Of a stretch of 64,000 bases of DNA, positions 47,623-56,159 are shown piece by piece. The notes beneath the pieces were generated by a model. It saw only the letters and a program-made list of their open reading frames with translations, was not told the DNA's origin and searched no databases. The translations under genes and the position numbers were made by a program. The stretch is from Flavobacterium collinsii (lineage in GTDB: Bacteria; Bacteroidota; Bacteroidia; Flavobacteriales; Flavobacteriaceae). The stretch lies in NCBI RefSeq assembly GCF_902804485.1, contig NZ_CADCST010000064.1, forward strand, positions 62,001-126,000, written 5' to 3'. How positions within the stretch are numbered: the first letter of the stretch is position 1; the number at the start of each line of letters is the position of its first letter.

Positions 47623-47787
47623 ATTATATGTTTGATTCGAAATTATCAGTAGAACAACTAAAAAAAAAATAGATCAATATTTTATTACAATAACGAAAGA
47701 ATTAAATCAAATTTAAACATAATGTACTCAATACATTTTCTGTCACAAAAGCTAAGGCGAATTTCAAATAAATAAGCCATCGCGGAA

Positions 47788-48240
47788 CTATCCATACATA
47801 TTTTTTATCTCCGACATAACAAAGGTACTTTGGGTACTTCCTATACTTTCAACTGATCCTAATTTATTAAACACAAAATCCTGATAATGCTTCATATCTT
47901 TGGCAGAAACTTTCATTAAAAAATCGTAATCTCCTGAAATATTGTAACATTCCACAACTTCTTCTATTTTCATAATATCACTAACAAATTGATTGCCGAT
48001 ATTACGATCGTGCTGTTTAAGTTTGATATTACAAAAAACAATGAAACCTCTATTTAATTTTTCTGCATCAAGCAGGGCAATGTATTTTTTAATATATCCG
48101 CTGTTTTCCAATCTTTTAATCCGCTCAAAAACAGGCGATGCCGAAAGATTCACCATTTTAGCAAGCTCTTTTACAGTGTATTTAGAATTATCGTGAAGTA
48201 TATTTAATAATTGAAGATCAATTTCATCTATCTGCTCCAT
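47788..48240 (-). CDS. Lrp/AsnC-family transcriptional regulator
   Basis: 150 residues. N-terminal winged HTH (about 5-60: LLNILHDNSKYTVKELAKMV, then SPVFERIKRLENSGYIKKYI). C-terminal RAM effector domain (about 70-145: GDYDLMKVSAKDMKHYQDF-type pattern, here YDFLMKVSAKDMKHYQDFVF). Binds an amino acid and DNA as a multimer. It is convergent with the oxidase gene and could control it, or the methionine synthase operon on its own strand upstream; neither is shown. A -7-like TATATTTG is at 48300-48293. Confidence 0.9.
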   Translation of the reverse strand: MEQIDEIDLQLLNILHDNSKYTVKELAKMVNLSASPVFERIKRLENSGYIKKYIALLDAEKLNRGFIVFCNIKLKQHDRNIGNQFVSDIMKIEEVVECYNISGDYDFLMKVSAKDMKHYQDFVFNKLGSVESIGSTQSTFVMSEIKNMYG

Positions 48241-48420
48241 AGAATATTACTTTAAACAGGTTTATTTATTTTTAAATCAGAATAAAATTCTTCAAATATA
48301 ACCAAAAACAATACAAAAATCTTATTTTAGGCAAGTTAAAAACATAACATACTGCAGCTTTTATTTTTACAGTATAAAAATCTAAAAGGCATTATTTTAT
48401 AGCAGGAATCGTTATCCTTG

Positions 48421-48451
48421 GTGCCCTTTATCGAAAAAAGATAAAGGGCCA
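48421..48451 (-). terminator. Hairpin behind the transporter gene
   Basis: GTGCCCTTTATC pairs with GATAAAGGGCCAC around an A-rich loop. It lies 16 bases past the stop at 48467. It lacks a clear T run on the minus strand, so it may be a weak terminator. Confidence 0.5.
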
Positions 48452-48466
48452 CGTCATAAATAAACA

Positions 48467-49459
48467 TTATACTTCTTTTCGTCGAGCCATACCCTGAGCG
48501 ATGATACTGGCAGCAATCAATTGCAAGGCATGGTAAAGCATGAGCGGCAGCAATACGATGCCGGTGATGGTACTGTGCTGAAAAAGTACTTTTGACATAA
48601 CGGTGCCGTGTACCAATGACTTTTTAGACCCGCAGAATAAAACAGTAATAAGGTCTTCATCTGAAAAACCAAGCAAGCGGCTAAGTAGTCCGATGCAAAA
48701 GAATACAGCAAAAAACAACGCCATCATCCCTGCAGCGAGTCCAGCAAGTTCAAGCGCGGTGAAGCCTTCAAAAAGATGTTCAGAAAATGACTTGCAAAAC
48801 GATGTGTAAATAATCGTTAGAATAACTGACTGATCGAAATATTTGAGCTGTTTCTTGTATTTTTCGGCAATGGCGCCGAAACGGGAATTGAGGCTTATGC
48901 CAATGATAACAGGCAGCAAGACTTGAAGAATCAACTTTATGACGATATGAGTAACATCAAAATCGCCTGTGGCAGAAGCTATAAACAGCCCAACCCATAG
49001 CGGCGTAACGACTACTCCGATCAAACTGGAAATACTCGCATTGAAAATGGCTGCGGGAATGTTTCCCTTAGCGATGGAAACCATGACCACCGAAGAGGAT
49101 ACTGTAGATGGTAAAGCTGCCAGAAAAAATACACCCAGCCAAAGCAGCTCGAAGCCGTTATTGACAAACAACGGACGAAATGCCAAAACGATGAGCGGAA
49201 AAAATAAAAAGGTTGTCAACTGAACGACAATGTGCATTTTCCAATTGGAAAGTCCTGCTTTTAGTTTCTCAACACTCAGTCGCATGCCATAAAACAAGAA
49301 AATCAAGGAAACGCCTGCATTGGCAATCTCCTCCAGCGAAACAGGCTCTTTGACCATACCTGGCTGTGGCAAAAAATAAGCCATCAGAATCATAGTGGCT
49401 ATCATTAACAGGAAACCGTCGAAACCTGCTTTTTTTAATACTTCTAATAATTTCTTCAA
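48467..49459 (-). CDS. Bile acid:sodium symporter family transporter (SLC10A7/YfeH type)
   Basis: 330 residues with nine or ten membrane segments from about 14 to 320. The SBF-like fold is suggested by FLAALPSTVSSSVVMVSIAK, the conserved helix-break pattern, and CGSKKSLVHGTVMSKVLF. Such proteins move organic anions or other substrates with sodium. The gene is third after the DUF1852 and MetE-like genes (58-base gap), so the substrate may be linked to methionine or sulfur compounds; this is only inferred. Confidence 0.85.
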   Translation of the reverse strand: MKKLLEVLKKAGFDGFLLMIATMILMAYFLPQPGMVKEPVSLEEIANAGVSLIFLFYGMRLSVEKLKAGLSNWKMHIVVQLTTFLFFPLIVLAFRPLFVNNGFELLWLGVFFLAALPSTVSSSVVMVSIAKGNIPAAIFNASISSLIGVVVTPLWVGLFIASATGDFDVTHIVIKLILQVLLPVIIGISLNSRFGAIAEKYKKQLKYFDQSVILTIIYTSFCKSFSEHLFEGFTALELAGLAAGMMALFFAVFFCIGLLSRLLGFSDEDLITVLFCGSKKSLVHGTVMSKVLFQHSTITGIVLLPLMLYHALQLIAASIIAQGMARRKEV

Positions 49460-49517
49460 TGTGTTTTAAATATTATTCCTCCGTGAAGACAAGGACTCCA
49501 TTATTAATATATTGAGA

Positions 49518-50549
49518 CTAAATCCCAAGTTCTTTGCGTATAATTTCTGCTCCTGCGCTTAAAGCATTTAACTTACCTCTGGCTATGTTTCGAGATAGCG
49601 GCGCCATACCGCAGTTTGTAGAAGGGTAAAGATTTTCGGCATCTACAAACTCAAGAGCTTTACGCAGGGTCGCAGCTACTTCTTCTGGTGTTTCGATAGT
49701 ATTGGTTGCTACATCAATCGCACCGACCATTACTTTTTTTCCGCGAACAAGTTCCATTAAATTTAAAGGCACATTGGAATTGTGACATTCTAAAGACACC
49801 ACATCAATTTTAGATTTTTGAATTTTCGGAAAAATTTCTTCGTATTGTCGCCACTCTGAACCTAATGTATTTTTCCAATCAGTATTTGCCTGTATTCCAT
49901 AACCATAGCAAATATGAACCGCAGTTTGACAATGTAAACCTTCAATGGCTCTTTCTAATGCCGCCATTCCCCAATCGTTTACTTCATCAAAGAACACATT
50001 AAATGCAGGTTCATCAAACTGGATAATATCTACCCCTGCGTCTTGAAGTTCTCTTGCTTCTTCATTGAGTGCTTTCGCAAATTCCCACGCCAATTTTTCC
50101 CGGCTTTTATAATGGTCGTCGTACAAGGTATCTACCATTGTCAACGGGCCTGGCAATGCCCATTTTATAGGCTTATTAGTCTGTTTACGTAAAAATTTAG
50201 CATCTTCAACAAAAACTGCTTTTTGACGTGCAACCTCACCTACTACCACTGGAACACTCGCGTCATAACGGTTACGGATTTTTACTGTTTTACGGTTTTC
50301 AAAATCTACACCGCTTAAATGCTCGATAAAAGTCGTTACAAAATGCTGGCGTGTTTGCTCGCCGTCACAAATGATATCCAGATCTGCCAATTGCTGCTCC
50401 TGCAGAGAAATGCGTAAAGCATCTTGTTTCCCTTCAAGCAGCTGATCGCCTTCTAATTTCCATGGTGACCAAAGTTTTTCGGGTGGTGCTAGCCAGGCAG
50501 GTTTTGGTAAACTTCCAACAATAGAGGTAGGTAATAATAATTTCTTCAT
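49518..50549 (-). CDS. mesD: Core methionine synthase, MetE C-domain-like, MesD type
   Basis: 343 residues, half the length of full MetE: it has only the catalytic C-terminal domain, so it does not carry the folate-binding N-domain. Zinc ligands: His212 and Cys214 in VHICYGYG, Glu254 in SLECHNSN, Cys313 in STNCGMAPLS. FDEPAFNVFF and ALPGPLTMVD are family motifs. Paired with a DUF1852 gene (30 bases upstream), it matches MesD, a folate-independent methionine synthase that needs the DUF1852 protein MesX and oxygen (Price and colleagues, from memory). It methylates homocysteine; the natural methyl donor is not established. Confidence 0.85.
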   Translation of the reverse strand: MKKLLLPTSIVGSLPKPAWLAPPEKLWSPWKLEGDQLLEGKQDALRISLQEQQLADLDIICDGEQTRQHFVTTFIEHLSGVDFENRKTVKIRNRYDASVPVVVGEVARQKAVFVEDAKFLRKQTNKPIKWALPGPLTMVDTLYDDHYKSREKLAWEFAKALNEEARELQDAGVDIIQFDEPAFNVFFDEVNDWGMAALERAIEGLHCQTAVHICYGYGIQANTDWKNTLGSEWRQYEEIFPKIQKSKIDVVSLECHNSNVPLNLMELVRGKKVMVGAIDVATNTIETPEEVAATLRKALEFVDAENLYPSTNCGMAPLSRNIARGKLNALSAGAEIIRKELGI

Positions 50550-50579
50550 AATAATATAATTTTAATGCGTTGTAATCAA

Positions 50580-51632
50580 TTAAAGGGTAAAATTAGCAGA
50601 CCATTGTTCCAGGAGACTTTTGTAAGGCTTAATGAAATGCTCTTCTGCATATTTACCCTGTTCAACAGCCAATTGGCTGCGCTCTTCGCGGTCATAATCC
50701 ACGCGAGTCAATGAATAATCTTCGTGTTTAAGACTAGGTTGATAGATTTCCCCGGCCACTGAATTTGCATTGTAAATTTCAGGGCGATAAATCTTCTGGA
50801 AAGTCTCCATCGTGCTGATTGAGCTGATTAATCCAAGATCAGTATAATCAGCAAGCAGATCTCCTGAATGATAAAAAGCCATTGGTGCAACACTATTCAA
50901 AGGCATGAAAAAACGAACCTTCAAGCCCATTTTAGAGAAATATTCATCCGTAATAGAATACTGATCCTGCAAATATTCAAAACCCAGAACCGGATGCTGA
51001 TACTCAGTCCGAGTATAAGTTTTGTTGCTCGATACACTTAGACAAATAATCGGTGACATCTTAAAGTGCTCTTTATAAGTGGCTGAACCCACAAAGCACT
51101 TATAAAGTTTTCCGTGCAAATCACCAAAATTTTCAGGAATACAAAAATTAGGTTTATTTCTATTGTGCTCGATCAATAAAATACTGAAATCATAATCACG
51201 AACATAAGACGAAAAATTATTTCCGGCAATACCTTCGATACGCTGACTAGTCTTGCGGTCAAAAATATTCGTTTTTAAAACTTCAATCAACGGCAGATTG
51301 CTACTACCATTCTTATCATCAATACGCATCGTTACTGTAATGATTTCAAGTTCTACAAGGTAACGATCCGCTTTTGGATTATCCAGATGAGCCAATGCAT
51401 TGAATCGATTGTTAATCATATTTAATGCATTACGTAAGTTTTGTTGGCGATTACCTCCTCTAGCCAGGTTTGCAAAATTGGTTGTCAACCGCGTTTCACT
51501 TGAGGGGTGATAATTTTCATCTAAACAAGTGCTCTTTAGTGTGAATGCAAAACCATTCCTGATTGTATTCTGGGTGTTTTCAATATCCTGCTTTTCGTTT
51601 ATTCCCCTATCTTCTTGTATGTTTGCTTTCAT
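50580..51632 (-). CDS. mesX: DUF1852 protein, MesX-like partner of MesD
   Basis: 350 residues, soluble. FAFTLKSTCLDENYHPSSET is the characteristic DUF1852 opening, followed by RLTTNFANLARGGNRQQNLR. The family is found next to short MetE-like genes and was shown genetically to be needed for MesD activity. Its biochemical role (perhaps oxygen-dependent) is unknown. It is the first gene of the operon mesX-mesD-transporter. No riboswitch is evident in the 267-base gap shared with the divergent nitroreductase. Confidence 0.88.
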   Translation of the reverse strand: MKANIQEDRGINEKQDIENTQNTIRNGFAFTLKSTCLDENYHPSSETRLTTNFANLARGGNRQQNLRNALNMINNRFNALAHLDNPKADRYLVELEIITVTMRIDDKNGSSNLPLIEVLKTNIFDRKTSQRIEGIAGNNFSSYVRDYDFSILLIEHNRNKPNFCIPENFGDLHGKLYKCFVGSATYKEHFKMSPIICLSVSSNKTYTRTEYQHPVLGFEYLQDQYSITDEYFSKMGLKVRFFMPLNSVAPMAFYHSGDLLADYTDLGLISSISTMETFQKIYRPEIYNANSVAGEIYQPSLKHEDYSLTRVDYDREERSQLAVEQGKYAEEHFIKPYKSLLEQWSANFTL

Positions 51633-51867
51633 CTGATGATACTATTTAGTTTTTTTACCCTGCAAATTTGAAAATAAAAGATTAAATATTTTTATTTATA
51701 TACAAAATCAGTTAATCATTCTTTTTACATGTGTTTTTAAAGATTATTAATCTTTAAAGATGTATAATAATGAAAAGAAACAGATAATTATTCTTTAGCG
51801 ACCTAAGATGAGTGATTTGGAGTTTCCCAGAGCGCTTCAAAAACTCGAAAAAGAAAACAATATCATT

Positions 51868-51875
51868 TATATTTG
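51868..51875 (+). promoter_or_regulatory. -7 box of the nitroreductase gene
   Basis: TATATTTG is a full match to TAnnTTTG, 25 bases before the ATG at 51900. The -33 region lacks TTG. It overlaps the alternative TTG start at 51873, which argues for the ATG. Confidence 0.5.
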
Positions 51876-51899
51876 CCAAAAATTAAGATAGATATAGCA

Positions 51900-52529
51900 A
51901 TGAATTTGATAGAAATTTTAAAATGGCGCTACGCCACAAAAGCTTACAATAACATTAAAGTAACAGAAGAAAAGGTCGATCAGATCTTAGAGGCTATAAA
52001 TCTTTCAGCATCTTCTTGTGGTCTGCAATCTTACCGTGTCTTTGTTGTAAGCAATCCGGAAATCCAAAAAAAATTAGGTGCTGATTCGTATAATGGACAG
52101 ATTCACTCTTGCTCTCATTTGCTGGTTTTTGCCGCATTCACTGACATTTCTTCGACTTACATTGACAATTACATAGCGATGACAGAAAAGCAAAGAGGTC
52201 TTGATGCTGGTGCCTTATCAGGATTTAGAAATGGATTGCATTCCTATTTTAGCGATATCAACGAAGAGCAAAAAGCACTTTGGGCTGCCAAACAGGCTTA
52301 TATTGCACTAGGAACGGCACTTATTGCTGCAGCAGAATTGAAAGTGGATGCCACTCCTATCGAAGGATTTAATGCTTCTATTATCGATGCCGTTTTGGGT
52401 TTGAAAGAGAAAGGGCTGCATTCCACAGTTATACTTGCATTAGGATACCGTGATTTGGAAAAAGACTACATGGCAACTATGAAAAAAGTTCGCTTGCCTA
52501 TAAATGAAATGATAACGAAAGTTTATTAA
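51900..52529 (+). CDS. Nitroreductase-family NAD(P)H flavin oxidoreductase
   Basis: 209 residues from ATG 51900 (MNLIEILKWRYATKAYNN); the frame is open nine codons earlier at a TTG that lies in the promoter box. FMN fold motifs: RYATKAYNN, SASSCGLQSYRVF, AAELKVDATPIEGFN and LALGYRD. The enzyme reduces quinones, nitro compounds or flavin with NAD(P)H. It is divergent from mesX-mesD and could supply reduced flavin to the oxygen-dependent MesX step, which is an inference from position only. Confidence 0.85.
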   Translation: MNLIEILKWRYATKAYNNIKVTEEKVDQILEAINLSASSCGLQSYRVFVVSNPEIQKKLGADSYNGQIHSCSHLLVFAAFTDISSTYIDNYIAMTEKQRGLDAGALSGFRNGLHSYFSDINEEQKALWAAKQAYIALGTALIAAAELKVDATPIEGFNASIIDAVLGLKEKGLHSTVILALGYRDLEKDYMATMKKVRLPINEMITKVY

Positions 52530-52771
52530 TGTTGTAAGGTGACAAAATCATGGCGCAATGTTTTTTTAACTATTAAAAATTCAACAAAATAAAGACCTAA
52601 GAAGTTTAGGTTCGAATATATTAAACATCTGAAAATATAAAATTTCCTCTTATATAATTAAATTTTATATAGTTAAGTTTATAAGCGGGCTATTAATGCT
52701 AAATAAATATAGAATACATTTGTTAACAATAAGATCTTAAATAAAGTTACTATTCTTGAATTTCGCAAAAA

Positions 52772-53806
52772 ATGTTATACTCAAAATACAAACTTATTTC
52801 ATTTTTGACCAGCATTTTTATCTGCTGTATCATCTTTAATGGTAAAGCACAGGTAAAACCTTTTTACACTGTCATGCCTTTTGAGGAAGAAATTTATTTT
52901 ACAAAAACAGTCTTTCCTTTCAATTCCTCTTTTATGAAGAACCATAAGGTAAAAAGTATTGTTCTAAAAAATAATGATGAAAATGGGATAAATTATATTT
53001 ACAATTTTAACCCGGATGGCCAAGTCGTGAGTATAACTAACATACGACACAATAAAGAGAAAAGAGACACAACTTTCTATATAAGAAATTACTACAATCC
53101 AAAAGGGCTGATTGATAAAAAAGCAAGCATTGATTATAATAATGGCATCGTAAAGATCAGTTCTTACCAATACGATGAAAAAAACAGAATTGATAAAATC
53201 CGATTCTTTTCATTGAATTCCGAAATGCCTAATAGACTACAAAATAGCGGTTGGTTAGGAGAATCATACCCGGGTGTAGATAAAATAGTAACACTTGGTA
53301 CTTTACCAAATGAAAACCTTCTAAATAAAATGATCGAAGAAAACTCTTTTTCTTCATGGCACTATCGCTATTATAACGAAAATAGATTTGAAGTAGAAGA
53401 GTGCACGGAATATTATGATTTTTTAAAGAAGAATGACAATCAAGAGACTTGTAATCAGAAAAAAACGTATTATTATCTAGACGGAATCCCTGTTGCTTTG
53501 TTTCTACATAATGGCTGTGTCGATAAGACCACTCCATCTAAACTATACCAATTTAAAGAAGGATTTCTTTCAGCTCTGGCTGATGCTCCAAACAGCATTG
53601 AACCCCAAAGCGAAAAATACACTTATAATAAGAATAAAAATCTGGTACTGATGGAGGATATATGGAGTGCGCAAAAAGTAAGCGAATTGGTGATGACTTA
53701 TGATAAAAAAGGCTTTCTCACAACAATACAAAGAAAATCAGACACAGCTAAGATGAGTCATTACTTTGAGGATCGAATTCTAAACATAACCTACAGCTTT
53801 TACTAA
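52772..53806 (+). CDS. Exported protein with YD-type repeats, unrecognised
   Basis: 344 residues. Signal peptide MLYSKYKLISFLTSIFICCI through GKA. Repeated short beta segments (YNFNPDGQVVSITN, YQYDEKNRIDKIRFF, YDKKGFLTTIQ) recall the YD repeats of RHS proteins and of Bacteroidota hypothetical envelope proteins. No toxin domain follows; the protein ends DRILNITYSFY. It is followed by a small two-helix protein 75 bp on. Function unknown. Confidence 0.6.
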   Translation: MLYSKYKLISFLTSIFICCIIFNGKAQVKPFYTVMPFEEEIYFTKTVFPFNSSFMKNHKVKSIVLKNNDENGINYIYNFNPDGQVVSITNIRHNKEKRDTTFYIRNYYNPKGLIDKKASIDYNNGIVKISSYQYDEKNRIDKIRFFSLNSEMPNRLQNSGWLGESYPGVDKIVTLGTLPNENLLNKMIEENSFSSWHYRYYNENRFEVEECTEYYDFLKKNDNQETCNQKKTYYYLDGIPVALFLHNGCVDKTTPSKLYQFKEGFLSALADAPNSIEPQSEKYTYNKNKNLVLMEDIWSAQKVSELVMTYDKKGFLTTIQRKSDTAKMSHYFEDRILNITYSFY

Positions 53807-53881
53807 TTGTCGAAATTAGATCTATCTTTCTTAAATTCGCTTCAACAACTGTAATGTTTAATTTCTAACTCCTAACAAAAA

Positions 53882-54478
53882 ATGGATTTTCAGAATAATG
53901 AATTTTCAAAAATAGAGTCATTAGAATCAAAGAAAACAACTTTTATAGTAAAGTTTTTAGGGGCAATTATTTTTATAGGTACCGTTTTAGGAATAATTAA
54001 CTTAGAAATAATTATTATCGAATCTAAACTATCTGTTGAATTTAAAATTTGTTCTGCAGTACTATCCGTAATTCTTTTATCTTTTTTGGTGTATTTTGTA
54101 GTAAAGGATATGATTATTCACCAAAAAAACAAAATCACAAAAGTAATAGTGGATCAAAATGGTTTGCACCATTATAAAGATGAAATAATTCTTGAATCCC
54201 TAACTTTTGAGTCTTTATGTCCAACTCCCGATCTGAAAAATTATGATATCGTTTTATCGGTGGGAGAAGATGCAGCTCATGATATTTGTTTGTATTACTT
54301 CGATAACTCCAGAAACGCAATAATGTATAAAGCCATTACATTCAACACTCCGTTTTCAATACGCAATGCAAAAGAACTAAAAAGACATTTCATAAAGGGC
54401 GTTTTAAAGTTCCGATCTGATTTGAAAGTTTCACCAAAGGTGCTGGATTTTTTAAATTTAAACGATTTACAAAATTAA
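53882..54478 (+). CDS. Small membrane protein, unrecognised
   Basis: 198 residues. Two membrane helices (about 24-48, VKFLGAIIFIGTVLGIINLE, and 55-78, ICSAVLSVILLSFLVYFVV), then a soluble domain of about 115 residues rich in Asp and beta-like segments (NYDIVLSVGEDAAHDICLYY). It could be a partner of the exported YD-repeat protein upstream. No known family is recognised. Confidence 0.5.
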   Translation: MDFQNNEFSKIESLESKKTTFIVKFLGAIIFIGTVLGIINLEIIIIESKLSVEFKICSAVLSVILLSFLVYFVVKDMIIHQKNKITKVIVDQNGLHHYKDEIILESLTFESLCPTPDLKNYDIVLSVGEDAAHDICLYYFDNSRNAIMYKAITFNTPFSIRNAKELKRHFIKGVLKFRSDLKVSPKVLDFLNLNDLQN

Positions 54479-54690
54479 AAATATCTAAAATTGTCTCGAT
54501 CTGAATTTATCTTACGGGATTCAACAAGCCTCCCAATGTTAATTTGTTATGTAAGTCGTTATGTTTTAAACTCATAAATTTAAAATACTTCCTTCTTAAA
54601 AGAATCTTTTCCTATTTGTAAAATAAACTCTTCTGTATAAATATACCCAGAATTATCCTAAATGCTCTTTAGAGTATACTATTATAACAA

Positions 54691-54729
54691 AAAAATCCAT
54701 CATCTCTACAAATTAATCTAAAGATGATG
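54691..54729 (-). terminator. Terminator of the RND efflux operon
   Basis: CATCATCT (54698-54705) pairs with AGATGATG (54722-54729). On the minus strand the hairpin is followed by seven T and lies about 19 bases past the stop at 54748. Confidence 0.75.
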
Positions 54730-54747
54730 AACTCTTGAATATTATTT

Positions 54748-56157
54748 TTATTGCACTCCTCCGCCTAAGGCGCGGTATAAATTTATTGCTGCATCTAGCT
54801 TTTCTAATTTTATAGTCACAACATCAAGTTCGTTTTGTAAAGAACTATTTTGCGCTACAATTACTTCAAGATAACTTGCCATTCCGCTTTTGTATAAAAG
54901 ACCTGCATCTGCAGTTGCTTTTTCTAACGAAGCTGATTTTTCTGTTACAAGTGTAATACGCTCATCTGCATATTTTAGTTTTGACAAAGCATCATTTACT
55001 TCACCAACCGCAGTTATGTAAGATTGTTTAAATTGAATCGCTGCTTTTTCTTGTTCCAAAAGTGCAACCTGATAGGCTGTTCTTAACTCTTTCTTTCTAA
55101 ATATAGGCTGCACTAAATTTGCTGCAATCGATTTGGTTACAGATCCCGGAAAATTAAACCAGGTATCAAACTCAAATGAATTTACACCAATCGACGGACT
55201 CAAACTTAATGTTGGGTACATCGTAGCTTTTGCTAATCCAGTTTTTGCATAAGCCGACATTACAGCATATTCACTTGCTTTAATATCTGGTCTTCTGCTT
55301 AAAAGTGAAGCTGGAATTCCTGCCGGAACCTCAACCTCAAATTCTGATGCATTTAAGTTTCCTGCACGTGCTACAGTATTTGGATATTCTCCGCATAAAA
55401 TCTGTAATGCATTTTCCTGAACTGCAATATTCGCTTTTGCTAAAGGAACCAATAATTCGGCTGTTTTTTTCTGAGCTTCACTTTGGTTTACTGCCAGAGA
55501 ACTTATTGATCCTGCAGTGTATTGCAACTTCATCATGTTTAAAGTGCTACTGCTCAATTCTATATTTTTCTGAGCAATTTTAAGCTGTTCGTCTAATCCT
55601 AAAAGGTTATAATAAGCTTGCGCTACCTGAACAATTATTCTGGTTTTTAATGCCGAAAGATTTTCTTTCTGAGCAAAATAAGTGGCTTTTGCGTCTCTTT
55701 TTTGCATTGCTGCTTTTCCCCAAATATCAACTTCCCAGGACATACGAAGATTGGCGCTGTAATCATCCAAATAATCTTTACTCGTAAATTGGGCACTTAA
55801 GGAACCATTCAGCGAATTTTTAGACTGATAAGCTCTACTTGCTCCTGCATCAAAATCAAGTGTAGGAAGCAATGCTAATTTTGCCTGCCTATAATTCAAA
55901 TCCAGCTGTTCCATGCTTTTCATTGCGATAAGCACCTCGTTATTTTTAACGAGGGCTTTTTCAATTAAATCAACCAGTAATGGATCTTTGTAATAACTTT
56001 TCCACGGAAGTAAAACCGTATCACCCGTTACAGCAATTTCTTCGCGGTATTTATCAGGTGAATTTAATGCTGCACGGGAATATTTTTTTCCTACCACACA
56101 TGACGTCAAAATCAAGCCGGTAAACAAAGTAATTCCTATTTTATATAGTATTTTCAT
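54748..56157 (-). CDS. RND efflux outer-membrane factor (TolC/NodT type lipoprotein)
   Basis: 469 residues. Lipoprotein signal MKILYKIGITLFTGLILTSC with the lipobox LILTSC. Two repeats of a helical hairpin and strand region typical of TolC-family channels (QAKLALLPTLDFDAGASRAY and ASLLSRRPDIKASEYAVMSA), and the RRPDI motif. It forms the outer-membrane duct for the pump encoded two bases upstream (56160). Last gene of the operon. Confidence 0.93.
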   Translation of the reverse strand: MKILYKIGITLFTGLILTSCVVGKKYSRAALNSPDKYREEIAVTGDTVLLPWKSYYKDPLLVDLIEKALVKNNEVLIAMKSMEQLDLNYRQAKLALLPTLDFDAGASRAYQSKNSLNGSLSAQFTSKDYLDDYSANLRMSWEVDIWGKAAMQKRDAKATYFAQKENLSALKTRIIVQVAQAYYNLLGLDEQLKIAQKNIELSSSTLNMMKLQYTAGSISSLAVNQSEAQKKTAELLVPLAKANIAVQENALQILCGEYPNTVARAGNLNASEFEVEVPAGIPASLLSRRPDIKASEYAVMSAYAKTGLAKATMYPTLSLSPSIGVNSFEFDTWFNFPGSVTKSIAANLVQPIFRKKELRTAYQVALLEQEKAAIQFKQSYITAVGEVNDALSKLKYADERITLVTEKSASLEKATADAGLLYKSGMASYLEVIVAQNSSLQNELDVVTIKLEKLDAAINLYRALGGGVQ

Positions 56158-56159
56158 TA

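Noticed and set aside
51809..51892. Short frame MSDLEFPRALQKLEKENN before the nitroreductase
   Set aside because: It overlaps the promoter box and start region of the nitroreductase, has no family, and is likely chance.
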